Below, piece after piece: positions 51,835-60,902 of a stretch of 64,000 nt of DNA. The translations under genes were made by a program, and so were the position numbers. The stretch lies in assembly GCA_052161625.1 (NCBI GenBank), contig CP197412.1. One strand, written 5' to 3'. The notes beneath the pieces were generated by a model. The model saw nothing but the letters and a program-made list of their open reading frames with translations. It was not told where the DNA came from and searched no databases. Position 1 is the first letter of the stretch; every line of letters starts with the position of its first letter. Source of the DNA: JBKCUI01 sp052161625. Its GTDB lineage: Bacteria; Planctomycetota; Planctomycetia; Pirellulales; Pirellulaceae.

Positions 51835-53451
51835 TCAAGGCAGTTCCGGTTGTCGGAAGGCTTTCACTAACCGGCCGCCATTCTGACTGATCGCGAATCG
51901 CAGCGCGTCGATCTCCTGGCGATGCTCTTCCAACTCCTGCGGATCGATCTTCGACGGATCAAGCTCCTCACCTGGCTTGCTCTCCAACACCTCTACCAGA
52001 TGCTCCGTCGCGTGCTCCAGCAATTCCAGCTTCTTGCGAAGCAAATAGGTTTGCATCCGCTGATAAGGGCGCAGCTCGTAATGCCGCATCGCATATCCCA
52101 CCTCCAACTTGCGAGACCACTCTTCCAAAATGGGAATCCAATGCAACACCCGCTCGTAATCCTTGCTCGCAACTCCACTTAACAACTCTACCCGCGCCAA
52201 TCGCATCTCCTCCAATACCTCCTCCGGCGCCGGATAGTACGCATAACACCCCACAATGCTAAACGCAAACAAACCGGCTACACCCGTCATCCCCACCACC
52301 ACAGGGGGGACATCGCGGTCCAAACCCCCTCGCGCCTGACTCCGCACCCGACTGGGCAACGTCTCCAGAAAGCGATCGATAGCTGGCTTGCACGGCTTCG
52401 TTACCACCCAGCCTCCAACGACCATCGCCCCTAAAATCCCTAACCCCAACGCGTCAAACAATCCAATCGTTTTGCGAAACTCCTCTCGCAATCTCGCAAT
52501 TCCTATCGGCTCCCCCGAATGGAGCGGGTTGGTGTAAATATCAAACGCATGCGTATGCCCCGCCGGCTCGACCCCCGGGGGAATCAATGGCCTCTCCATC
52601 GCATACGCACATCCCACCACCACGACCATCAACACACCAAACCACACCGCCGTCGATCGCCAACCGTAATTCCTGCCAATCCAAACCAGCGTCGCGAAGT
52701 TCATGCCAGTCCCTAACAAGAGCAAACAAAAGGATGCACCTGGTGAATTGCCGTGATCGAACATCATCCCTAATTGACTCATCGTCAACATCGGGGGCGC
52801 ATAAACCGGAATGGAAACCATCGCCATCGTCAAAGGTGCCATGGGATCCAATTGCTCCACCGAACTTTGCAGTGCACCATGCGGCAAGACCGCACCCAAC
52901 AAAAACAAACCGGAAATGGCAATCAACGCATAAAGCCCCGACGGACCAAACAACTCGCGCGCCATGTGGATCGCGCAAGCGCCCAGTCGCCCCAAGCCTA
53001 CGGGAAGATCGGACTCACTCAGCGGAGGACTTTTCCAAGTCGTATAGCGATCCCAAACCGTCCCCAAAACCGTGACCACCGCAAGCGAACCAAACGCGAA
53101 CCCGAGAATGACATAAGGCCTCGAAAGCGTTAACCCATACAGCAACGAAAGGGGATTGAACAGCGGAGCGGACAACGCAAAAGCGGTGATCGCACCCGGA
53201 CGCAACCCCATCCGCTTCATCTCTCGCAAGATCGGTATCACTCCGATCGAACAAACCGGCAACAACATGCCGATCAACCAAGATTGAGCCAACGAACGCA
53301 ACCCATCCCCGCCAAACAATCGCCTTGTACCCTCCGGGCCCACATAGTAGCGAAGCAAGGCCGCCACAAAGAGCCCGACAACCAAGGTGGTCGATGCCGC
53401 TGCGACCCCCTGAATCGCCCGAACAAGCCCGCCGATTAGCACTACATCCAT
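51835..53451 (-). CDS. DUF318/ArsP_1-type permease
   Basis: A 538-aa polytopic protein. The permease fold has its two signature loops, LPVCSIGVIPILREMKRMG and TAFALSAPLFNPLSL, with six or more helices before residue 290 and two more at about 335 and 400. Relatives export organoarsenicals or are associated with metals, but specificity is unknown. A basic/acidic helical C-terminal part (about 420-538, with YLLRKKLELLEHATEHLVEVLE) is cytoplasmic or periplasmic coiled coil and is not part of the standard family. Downstream of the MoxR operon on the same strand with a gap of about 90 bases. Confidence 0.85.
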   Translation of the reverse strand: MDVVLIGGLVRAIQGVAAASTTLVVGLFVAALLRYYVGPEGTRRLFGGDGLRSLAQSWLIGMLLPVCSIGVIPILREMKRMGLRPGAITAFALSAPLFNPLSLLYGLTLSRPYVILGFAFGSLAVVTVLGTVWDRYTTWKSPPLSESDLPVGLGRLGACAIHMARELFGPSGLYALIAISGLFLLGAVLPHGALQSSVEQLDPMAPLTMAMVSIPVYAPPMLTMSQLGMMFDHGNSPGASFCLLLLGTGMNFATLVWIGRNYGWRSTAVWFGVLMVVVVGCAYAMERPLIPPGVEPAGHTHAFDIYTNPLHSGEPIGIARLREEFRKTIGLFDALGLGILGAMVVGGWVVTKPCKPAIDRFLETLPSRVRSQARGGLDRDVPPVVVGMTGVAGLFAFSIVGCYAYYPAPEEVLEEMRLARVELLSGVASKDYERVLHWIPILEEWSRKLEVGYAMRHYELRPYQRMQTYLLRKKLELLEHATEHLVEVLESKPGEELDPSKIDPQELEEHRQEIDALRFAISQNGGRLVKAFRQPELP

Positions 53452-53543
53452 TTCTATTTCCTCGCTGAGAAGCGATTGAGTCTTTCTCGTTATCCGATCG
53501 AATTCCGTTGATAACCACAGCCATCGCCCAATGCGGCGGATGG

Positions 53544-54026
53544 TTATTGGGTGGGTTCTGGTTCTGAGGCTGCCGGCGGGGCCGCTTCAGGCATTTGCTT
53601 CTTCGCGTCCAATTCCAACTGCGAGTCTCTCAGCAGACCAAACAAACGGTCAAAGTCCTCTTGGTAGGCAGCGATCTCCACATCGCTCTTTTCCAGATGC
53701 CGTCGCAATGTTTCGCATATCCGGTAGATCGGAACCCACAACTCCTCCGGCAAATCGGTGTCTCCGGCTATTTCCGGAACCCATCCGACAATCTCAACCA
53801 ATTCCATGAGGGTCTCTGGCGACCGATTCGTCGATTTTAAAGTCCCAATCCGCTGCTCCATCTTCGATATGGCATCGTGGAAGTCGGCTGGCCAGTGGGC
53901 GGGAATCTCATGCTCCATCTCATGCAGCGATTCCTTCTCCCCGCCGCACCCGACCAAGATCGCGAAGAGCCAGGGGACCCAGCAAGCTGTCGTCTTCATC
54001 AACAAACTGGAAAGTTGGTTATTCAT
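53544..54026 (-). CDS. small lipoprotein of unknown function
   Basis: A 160-aa protein with a lipoprotein signal: a hydrophobic run ending LFAILVGC, Cys as the lipid site. The mature part is helical and acidic (HWPADFHDAISKMEQRIGTLK; IYRICETLRRHLEKSDVEIAAYQEDFDRLFGLL), with a Pro/Glu/Ala end. The ATG at 54026 overlaps the moxR stop (ATGA), so it is translated with MoxR; an internal ATG at 53999 would also give a fine signal. Not assigned to a family. Confidence 0.8.
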   Translation of the reverse strand: MNNQLSSLLMKTTACWVPWLFAILVGCGGEKESLHEMEHEIPAHWPADFHDAISKMEQRIGTLKSTNRSPETLMELVEIVGWVPEIAGDTDLPEELWVPIYRICETLRRHLEKSDVEIAAYQEDFDRLFGLLRDSQLELDAKKQMPEAAPPAASEPEPTQ

Positions 54027-54964
54027 CGGTAGTCTGGAACCTTGCTCTCTTGAAGAATCGAATCGATGATCGACGCGACGGGTTGACCTCGTGTGATCAA
54101 ACGCACGCCCAAAACGGGGTGTGCGACCGATTGAATATCATCGGGGACCACAAAGTCCCTCCCTTGCAATACAGCCCATGCCTTGGCGACTTGCTGCCAG
54201 ATCAACATGCCACGAGGACTGACACCGAGCCGAACGGCTTCATGCGTCCGGGTCGCTTCGCACAACGTGACGAGGTACTCTTGCAACTCGGTGGTGATGC
54301 GGCATTGGTCAACAACCCGTTGCAGGTCGCGGAGGGTGTGAATCGACAAGGGACTATCGGGCGACGCTTGGTCCCGACTCTTGGATTGATTCAGGATCGC
54401 TAGTTGAGCCGCTCGGTCGGGGTAGCCTATCTCCAGCTTCATTGCAAATCGATCGAGCTGCGCTTCGGGGAGCGGATAGGCACCATGGCTATCGATCGGA
54501 TTCTGCGTGGCGATCACAAAGAATGTTTCGGACAACGATCGTGAGACACCATCGATCGTCACTTGCCTCTCCGCCATAGCTTCGAAGAGCGAGCTCTGCG
54601 TGCGCGGGGTGGTTCGATTGATCTCATCCGCCAGCAGAATATCGGAGAAGACAGGCCCGCTATGGAACTCGAACTCTCGCGTCTTCTGATTGAAGAGATT
54701 GAATCCCGTCACATCGCTCGGGAGCAAATCGGGCGTGCATTGGATCCGAGCAAACTTTGCCCCGAAACATTCGGCGATCGCTTTTGCTAACGTCGTCTTT
54801 CCTAACCCAGGCAAATCGTCCAGCAGCAAATGACCGCCCGCGATCAAGCACGCGATTACGAGCTCGATTTTCTCTTCTTTGCCTAATAAGACATGATTCA
54901 ATCGCGTCCGCAATCGGGACAATGCGATGCTCGTGTCTACAGCAGTTCCATCGGTGATCGTCAT
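54023..54964 (-). CDS. MoxR-family AAA+ ATPase
   Basis: A 313-aa chaperone-like ATPase. Walker A is LLLDDLPGLGKTTLAKA; Walker B and the following block are LLADEINRTTPRTQSSLFEAM; sensor 1 is VIATQNPID; GVSPRGMLIW carries sensor 2. MoxR proteins work with DUF58, vWA and transglutaminase-like partners encoded beside them, often in maturation of membrane complexes. Here it follows the transglutaminase-like gene by 7 bases and precedes the lipoprotein gene with ATGA overlap. Confidence 0.95.
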   Translation of the reverse strand: MTITDGTAVDTSIALSRLRTRLNHVLLGKEEKIELVIACLIAGGHLLLDDLPGLGKTTLAKAIAECFGAKFARIQCTPDLLPSDVTGFNLFNQKTREFEFHSGPVFSDILLADEINRTTPRTQSSLFEAMAERQVTIDGVSRSLSETFFVIATQNPIDSHGAYPLPEAQLDRFAMKLEIGYPDRAAQLAILNQSKSRDQASPDSPLSIHTLRDLQRVVDQCRITTELQEYLVTLCEATRTHEAVRLGVSPRGMLIWQQVAKAWAVLQGRDFVVPDDIQSVAHPVLGVRLITRGQPVASIIDSILQESKVPDYR

Positions 54965-54971
54965 CCCCTCA

Positions 54972-57416
54972 TCATCCTATCGTTTGGCGAAATGCAGTTT
55001 GAATGCGTCGTGTTGTAAGCCGTGTCCAAAGCGTTTGCAGGGCGAGTCGCTCGTCCCTATCCATCGTCGATGCCCCGCCAAAGCAGATGCGATCCGATGC
55101 GCGAAAGAACTGATGGAGCGCACCCCCCAAGTCCTCTCGCATCGAACTCAAGGCTCGGAAATGGGCTTTCGGCACTGTTCCGACGCGTCGAGGATGCCCC
55201 GCCAACGAGGCTCGTGTATCCAACAGCCAGGCCATCCACTCGATGCGAGCACGATCACGCAACAAAAGAAGGACCGGTGAAAAAACGAGAATGGCCGCCT
55301 CGAATACGACGCTTCGCAACCCATACACCAAAGCACCCACGACCCCGGAAGCCAACAGGCCCCAAACGATCCACCACCGGGCTTGATAAAGCCGATACCG
55401 AAGGCTCGCCGTGTACGAAGGCTCGTGGTAACCGGGGGTCGGTTCCAGCGGAATCCAATAATCGTGCCCCGCGTGGATCTCGAGCCACACATGCACATCG
55501 CTGGGCAAAATAGCAATATCGCGTTCCGGCCCCAAAATATTTTTGGATCGAGCATAAAACCCTGTCACCAATCGCGTCTCATACCCCAAATGCTCCAGCA
55601 TCAATGCGGTTGCGGTCGCAAACAGATAGCTTGGTCCATGACCACTCTTCAAGAACCGATCCAACGCTGACGAGGAACCGTTCGCGGTGGTCCTCTCCTC
55701 CGTCCCAATCTCCAAACGGAAATTTTCACGAACCCCTTGAACAACTCCTTGCACCTGACTCCATCCGCGAGGATTTCGTGCCGCATAGCGATGGGCCAAT
55801 CGATGGATCGTCGACTGGCACTCCTCGGGAACATAGGCATGCGAGCGTCCGGGGGCACAATTCTCGAGGAGGTCTTCCACACGTTCCATATCGATCCAAC
55901 TATGAATCAATCGAACCACCGTATAGTCTGGGACATGCTGTCGCCCCGGCATCGATAAGCAATCGTCCATGCCGTAGTCAAAGAAGTCTCCTCGTGTGAT
56001 ATCGTCGATGCACCAAAGTTGCGTTCCCGATCGAGTCGGAATGACGGGCGAGCTGTAGCGTGTGAATTTGATCGATTCGGAAACGGCCCCGACGAATGGA
56101 CTGATGGAACTTCCCATCCTCTTGGTACCGGGTGCAAACCAAAGCTGACCATCGATCTCGACTTCCTTGGGCTCGACGCGAACTCCCTTTCGTTCGGGTT
56201 GAAGACTGGATCGCCAAACTTCACCATCGAAACGATCCAATCGCTCCACAGCCAGATGGCTGTTCACGGCCCCTTGCCAAAACATCAATGCGTTGGAGGC
56301 GATGTCGTCGGTCCTAGGTCGCTGGTCGGGGACATTGCGCTCGATACTGAACTCACCACCCTTCGGGGATTGGTTGGCTTCCGAGACATTCCCTTCTTGG
56401 TCTTGAATCTCCTTCGGATTGAGGGCTTGCGTCTGTTCGACCCGATCCTTCTTTTTGACTTCGCCGAACTCATCGCTGAACAGATCAAAGAGACTCGGCT
56501 TATCCGAATCTAAGAACAAATCGGTGTCGACGGCGCCAAACGAAGAAGGGCGACTGCGAGCCGCCACCAGCTGATCCCCGTTTCCGACTCCGCGCTGGGC
56601 CGATGAGTCCTTTCCGCTCGTGCCGCCGCTGGTGGGCATGATTTCCGCTCGCAGCTTGCGAAGGACCGGAATGCGATCGGCGACCAAGAACGCACCCGCT
56701 CCGAAGGCGATGCACCCCACGGAAAGAAATGCCAATCGCTGCCCCCAGCCTGACTGGATGTCATAGGCTGCATTCTGTTCCACTTTCTCCCAATGGTTCG
56801 AGACCAACCACCACAAACAAACCGCTCCCCACGCGTAGGCGAACCAAGTCGTCGAGAGAGAGTCGGAGATAAACGTGGTGAACAACGTTAAAAACCCGCT
56901 GCAAATGACCGAGAGCCCAAGGGTACGGGTTGTCCTCGCCAGCAAACTGCAAGCCACCGCGCCCCACAGCAAACTGCTCAACATCACGATCTCAAATCCG
57001 TTGCCATAGCCGAGACCGCGGGCGAATGGATCGACTACCCATGGCATCGCGATGGCAGCGGCCACGAGCAGCGCAGTTCCTTTACCGTACGATCCCGATG
57101 GGGTGGCAGCCGTTCGCCGTTCTGTTACAACGAACCCACTCGACTCGCGCTTTACGAATCTCTGTTGCGTCCATAGGGCCGCGCCGAGCAGGCTTCCCCC
57201 TAGAACCGACTCGAGCACCATGATCCATGGGCTCTCATATTCCGAGCGGCGTAAAGCGAGTATCAGAATCGCGATCGAAGCCATCAGCACTACGCTGGGC
57301 CGACGCCCTTTCACTTGAATTGCCTGAGCCTCGTTTCGATCCTTTGGACGGCGTCGCACATACTGTACTCGGCTGGGATGTTCCTGGCTGGGATGGTCAT
57401 GCTGAACAAGATTCAC
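54972..57416 (-). CDS. transglutaminase-like membrane protein (TgpA-like) with altered catalytic triad
   Basis: An 814-aa protein. The first 240 residues hold about six to seven membrane helices, as in TgpA; a long outside region follows with the transglutaminase core at about 560-665, and a final membrane helix is at about 683-705 with a cytoplasmic end. In TgpA-like proteins the core reads RGHCEYFATA; here it is GHGPSYLFATA with Ser596 at the Cys position, His642 (DVHVWLEI) is kept, and the Asp of WxPxDPTPG is Glu658. The enzyme is therefore probably inactive or has another chemistry. Its start overlaps the end of the DUF58 gene by 20 bases. Confidence 0.87.
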   Translation of the reverse strand: MNLVQHDHPSQEHPSRVQYVRRRPKDRNEAQAIQVKGRRPSVVLMASIAILILALRRSEYESPWIMVLESVLGGSLLGAALWTQQRFVKRESSGFVVTERRTAATPSGSYGKGTALLVAAAIAMPWVVDPFARGLGYGNGFEIVMLSSLLWGAVACSLLARTTRTLGLSVICSGFLTLFTTFISDSLSTTWFAYAWGAVCLWWLVSNHWEKVEQNAAYDIQSGWGQRLAFLSVGCIAFGAGAFLVADRIPVLRKLRAEIMPTSGGTSGKDSSAQRGVGNGDQLVAARSRPSSFGAVDTDLFLDSDKPSLFDLFSDEFGEVKKKDRVEQTQALNPKEIQDQEGNVSEANQSPKGGEFSIERNVPDQRPRTDDIASNALMFWQGAVNSHLAVERLDRFDGEVWRSSLQPERKGVRVEPKEVEIDGQLWFAPGTKRMGSSISPFVGAVSESIKFTRYSSPVIPTRSGTQLWCIDDITRGDFFDYGMDDCLSMPGRQHVPDYTVVRLIHSWIDMERVEDLLENCAPGRSHAYVPEECQSTIHRLAHRYAARNPRGWSQVQGVVQGVRENFRLEIGTEERTTANGSSSALDRFLKSGHGPSYLFATATALMLEHLGYETRLVTGFYARSKNILGPERDIAILPSDVHVWLEIHAGHDYWIPLEPTPGYHEPSYTASLRYRLYQARWWIVWGLLASGVVGALVYGLRSVVFEAAILVFSPVLLLLRDRARIEWMAWLLDTRASLAGHPRRVGTVPKAHFRALSSMREDLGGALHQFFRASDRICFGGASTMDRDERLALQTLWTRLTTRRIQTAFRQTIG

Positions 57417-58659
57417 GACTTACCTCCATCAGCATGTTGTTCACTTGCGACGCGATGTCTTCGTCTAGATGGATCGAGCGCGATTGAATGGCATCGACCG
57501 AACGAATCCCAGCGCCTCCTTGTTCCACTCGTACATGGACTTGGTGCGCATCGAGAGGCAGACCGTCCTCGCCGAGAGCCGAAATGATCCATCGACTCGC
57601 AGAGGAAGGCCGTCGTGAATTGCATGCTCTCGCCCCTTCTTTCGCATTCCCGCCATCCAAAGGGATCTCCGCCAGGAGGTCGAAGCAGCATACTCGAGCG
57701 TGAGCACCCGTAGCGACGGACCGTTGCACCCCATCGATCCACAATCGAAAGGGAACATGATGGGCGACCAAGACATCGACTAGACTGGCCGCGATGCGAA
57801 CCCGCCAAGCCAGATTCTCACGCTGATCCTCTTGGTGACCGAGCGATGGGCCCGTCTCGAGCCGCAGTTCCAACGTTTCTCGCTGGGGCCCCCCTCGTTC
57901 GCATACGATCCATTGATCCATGCGAGCGGATTGAACCCAGTGAATGCTTTTAAGCGAATCTCCATGTCGAAAGTCGCGAACCCCCAAAAAGTCGCCGGAC
58001 GTACTGATCCGTTGACCGAAACCGGAGTCCGCACGCTTGTCACCGGATATCTCCACATCCCCTTGAACGGGAATCGCCATCGGCCAAACGGTCACGGGCT
58101 GTACCGCTTCGATTTCTCTTCGAGCCGTCCAAATCCCAAAGGGGAATGAGCATGCAACTCGAGGCGTTCCCTTCGGATATCTCCCTCGATACTCCGGTTT
58201 GTAAGGCAATCGATACGACGCTTTGCTCCAGGCAGGAACGCGAGCTAGTCCGACACCGTTACTCGATGGTGCGGCCCCTCCGACTGCATCCTCGTCTGTA
58301 TCCCAGCCTTCGATCGTCAGCCCCATGATGGGAAACGGAAGCCTATTGGCAATCTTCACAATCAGAGTGCTTGCATCCCCTTCGTAAACTTCGGTGCAGT
58401 GGGGTGCTAATTCACAGCGAATCGATCGAGTTGCGATCCAGGGAAATCCAAGTCCTAGAATCAAAACCGCGACGAGCCCCATCGCGACCGTCCATCCGAG
58501 CGGGCTCAAAAATGCTCCGACGAGGAGGCTGCATAGGGTTGCGAGAACAAACCAACCCACAGGCTCCTTTAACCAGTACACGTAGCGGTTCAACCCGGGG
58601 CAGAAGTCGTAGTTTGCCCAACGGGACCAATCCCAGCCACCCAGTTTGCTCGCACGCAT
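57397..58659 (-). CDS. DUF58 domain protein
   Basis: A 420-aa protein with two membrane helices near the N terminus (about 35-75: GWFVLATLCSLLVGAFLSPLG; LVAVLILGLGFPWIA). The DUF58 signature SGDFLGVRDFRHGDSLKSIHWVQSARMDQWIV is at about 222-253. A vWA-like fold follows but without a clear MIDAS motif. DUF58 proteins accompany MoxR ATPases and transglutaminase-like proteins; this gene is the first of that operon (DUF58, transglutaminase-like, MoxR, lipoprotein). Confidence 0.9.
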   Translation of the reverse strand: MRASKLGGWDWSRWANYDFCPGLNRYVYWLKEPVGWFVLATLCSLLVGAFLSPLGWTVAMGLVAVLILGLGFPWIATRSIRCELAPHCTEVYEGDASTLIVKIANRLPFPIMGLTIEGWDTDEDAVGGAAPSSNGVGLARVPAWSKASYRLPYKPEYRGRYPKGTPRVACSFPFGIWTARREIEAVQPVTVWPMAIPVQGDVEISGDKRADSGFGQRISTSGDFLGVRDFRHGDSLKSIHWVQSARMDQWIVCERGGPQRETLELRLETGPSLGHQEDQRENLAWRVRIAASLVDVLVAHHVPFRLWIDGVQRSVATGAHARVCCFDLLAEIPLDGGNAKEGARACNSRRPSSASRWIISALGEDGLPLDAHQVHVRVEQGGAGIRSVDAIQSRSIHLDEDIASQVNNMLMEVSRESCSA

Positions 58660-58879
58660 CGCGATTCACCCGGTTCCGCATCGGCCGCTTCGTACCAACC
58701 TTGGTCGAAGAACCTTAGCGTTAGAAGTAACAATCGATCTGAAAGGTCCAGAGGTCGATGCCCTAGCGGCCGAAGCGAGTGTCTCCCATGCGTGTCACTG
58801 AAATGGTTTGTACTTTGACGAAGCACAATCCAGTGAAGGACTCATGGAGGCAGAAATATCGAGAAGCGATTCGCGCGAC

Positions 58880-59401
58880 CTAAGAGCAGGTGGCGATAGC
58901 GGGTGGGGCGCGAGCTCGAAGTAAAGAAGGGGCGAGACAATCGGCGGAGTCCGCGCGCGAATCGATGGTGAAAACAGGATACGCGACGCCATCCAATGCG
59001 ATAGACGCTCCCGCGAATGGGCTTTGTGCTTGATGCAAACAGATCGCGCAGAGCCCACAATCCTCCGGTGCCCCTGACCATCCATCGGCACTGCCAGTTC
59101 CCTCGGAAACGGATTGCGACGAATGGGAGTTATCGGATCGATGTTCCTGAGTCACCACCCCTTTTCGGTAGGGGGATTCGCGATGGCAGCAGCAATGGTT
59201 CGCGGTCGCTTTGACAGAGCTATCGGAATCTTCGTGGCACGTTCCGTGGGAATCCGACTGCGAACAAGCGTTGGTAGCGCCTGGCGCATCGACGTGCTGG
59301 CAAGAACGATCGTGATGGTGCCAATGCGGCCCCATCGCAGCGGGTACTCCATAAATCAGGAGGACCAAGATCGTTAGAATGCGGTTTGAAAACACAAACA
59401 A
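58880..59401 (-). CDS. exported His/Cys-rich protein, probable metal binding
   Basis: A 173-aa protein with a signal peptide (ILTILVLLIYGVPAAMG). The mature part is full of possible metal ligands: HWHHHDRSCQHVD, HGTCHEDSD, NHCCCHRE and CGLCAICLHQAQSP. The last block recalls DUF2946-like proteins found near copper genes, but the match is weak. It lies 220 bases upstream of the DUF58 gene on the same strand; no known metal pump is next to it. Function is unproven. Confidence 0.65.
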   Translation of the reverse strand: MFVFSNRILTILVLLIYGVPAAMGPHWHHHDRSCQHVDAPGATNACSQSDSHGTCHEDSDSSVKATANHCCCHRESPYRKGVVTQEHRSDNSHSSQSVSEGTGSADGWSGAPEDCGLCAICLHQAQSPFAGASIALDGVAYPVFTIDSRADSADCLAPSLLRARAPPAIATCS

Positions 59402-59489
59402 TGCCCTTGAAGAATCCGATTCGACTCCTCTCCACTCTATTCGTCTGGGAAAGGGCCGTCAACGATCCGGTGGAAATCTTCGTCGTGAA

Positions 59490-60902
59490 CTACGTGCGAT
59501 CCTCGATCGAGTTCATCACCGCCCACGCGGGCAAATGATTATTCCATCGATTGCTGACGCCTTTCGCCCATCCCATCGGGCAATTCCGCCACCGCGCGAC
59601 ATGCCAACCGTCTCCTTCCGCCTCCCCAGGTTCCTCGGCGGACCGAACTCCAATCCCAAGGTCTGGCGACTCCCCTCGTAGCGCGACGACTTCCCCTCGC
59701 AGATAAACGCTTGCCCGGTCCGAATCCAATTCGACCGATCGCTTGGGTTGGAACCACGTGGGGCGCAACATGGCCAAGGCATGGGAGGGGAGCCAACGCG
59801 TTCCTTTTCGATACGCGGCGGTCATCGGGGCACCCAACCAATGAAAGCGGTCTAGCAGTCGCCAAACATCCGAAGAGGCCGCGGATAGTTCGCCGCTCCA
59901 GAGCCGTAATTCCAAATCGCTCGACAGGTCTCCCATGGGTGCGATGGTTTGGAGGACGTCGCGCTCTTCTTTGGGATGCCCTCGGAGTCCCTTTCCTTTG
60001 GCAACTCGCTTGCGTTCGCCGTTGCCACCCTCTTCCCAGTCGGTCGCGGAATCCTTCAACACCAGACCGCCGGCGAAACCTCCCGCGCATCGATCGCGAT
60101 GCGGCCATAGCCGATAACATCCCTTCGCCAGGGGAGATTGCCATGGGGTCAGGCCTACCGATTCGAGCGGCTCGAATCTTCCTGGCCAGGTTGTTGTCAG
60201 TCGTGAAAGCTGGTCTTCGTCTTCCTCGACGGCGAAGGTGCATGTCGAGTAGACCAGCCTTCCTCCCGGTTTCAACATCCGCACGGCGGCATCGAGGATC
60301 CGGTTTTGCCGCTTCGCACTATGAAGGACTTGCTTTTGCGACCAAGCGTTTTCATCACGCTTATCGCGCGCGACCAGCATCTGTCCGCTGCAAGGAGCGT
60401 CGACGAGGATGGCATCGAATCGCCCGGACAAGGCCTGCGACAGATCCTCGGGATCTTGATTGGAAACGACGTAGTTGGCATGCCCCGTTCTCGCGAGCAT
60501 GTACTGGAGAGAATCCAATCTACCCCGTATCGTTTCGTTGGCGACGAGCAGGCCGCTTCCCTGCATGGCCTCGAGAATCGCGGATGCTTTCCCACCCGGT
60601 GCGGCGCAGAGATCGAGAATCCATTCGCCTGGTTTGGGATCGAGCAGCGCGATGGGCAGAAAGGAGCCTGCGTCCTGGATGTAATAGTCCGCGATGCCGT
60701 AGTTTAAGAAAGTCGCGGGTCGGACCTGGAAATCGCTGAGCCATCGGCCACGTGCATACCAAGGGACTTGTTCGGTCTCGAACGGTAGCCCCGTCTCAAT
60801 TCGGTCATCGCGAATTCGGATAGCGCGCGACGGGTAGTTTTGTCGAGCGCCATGGAACAACTCGTGCTCGCTCGGAGGGAGCACTTGGGCCAGTTCGATC
60901 AA
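59490..60902 (-). CDS. RsmB/NOP (RsmF-like) RNA 5-methylcytosine methyltransferase
   Basis: A 470-aa SAM-dependent RNA methyltransferase. Motif I is ILDLCAAPGGKASAI; motif IV is VDAPCSGQ with the release Cys and motif VI STCTF with the catalytic Cys, so both cysteines of m5C enzymes are present. A C-terminal domain (about 320-470) resembles the PUA-like part of RsmF. The TTG at 60902 overlaps the TGA stop of the TPR gene (TTGA) and is preferred; the longer frame from 60989 lies inside that gene. The substrate is rRNA or tRNA and not determined. Confidence 0.88.
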   Translation of the reverse strand: MIELAQVLPPSEHELFHGARQNYPSRAIRIRDDRIETGLPFETEQVPWYARGRWLSDFQVRPATFLNYGIADYYIQDAGSFLPIALLDPKPGEWILDLCAAPGGKASAILEAMQGSGLLVANETIRGRLDSLQYMLARTGHANYVVSNQDPEDLSQALSGRFDAILVDAPCSGQMLVARDKRDENAWSQKQVLHSAKRQNRILDAAVRMLKPGGRLVYSTCTFAVEEDEDQLSRLTTTWPGRFEPLESVGLTPWQSPLAKGCYRLWPHRDRCAGGFAGGLVLKDSATDWEEGGNGERKRVAKGKGLRGHPKEERDVLQTIAPMGDLSSDLELRLWSGELSAASSDVWRLLDRFHWLGAPMTAAYRKGTRWLPSHALAMLRPTWFQPKRSVELDSDRASVYLRGEVVALRGESPDLGIGVRSAEEPGEAEGDGWHVARWRNCPMGWAKGVSNRWNNHLPAWAVMNSIEDRT

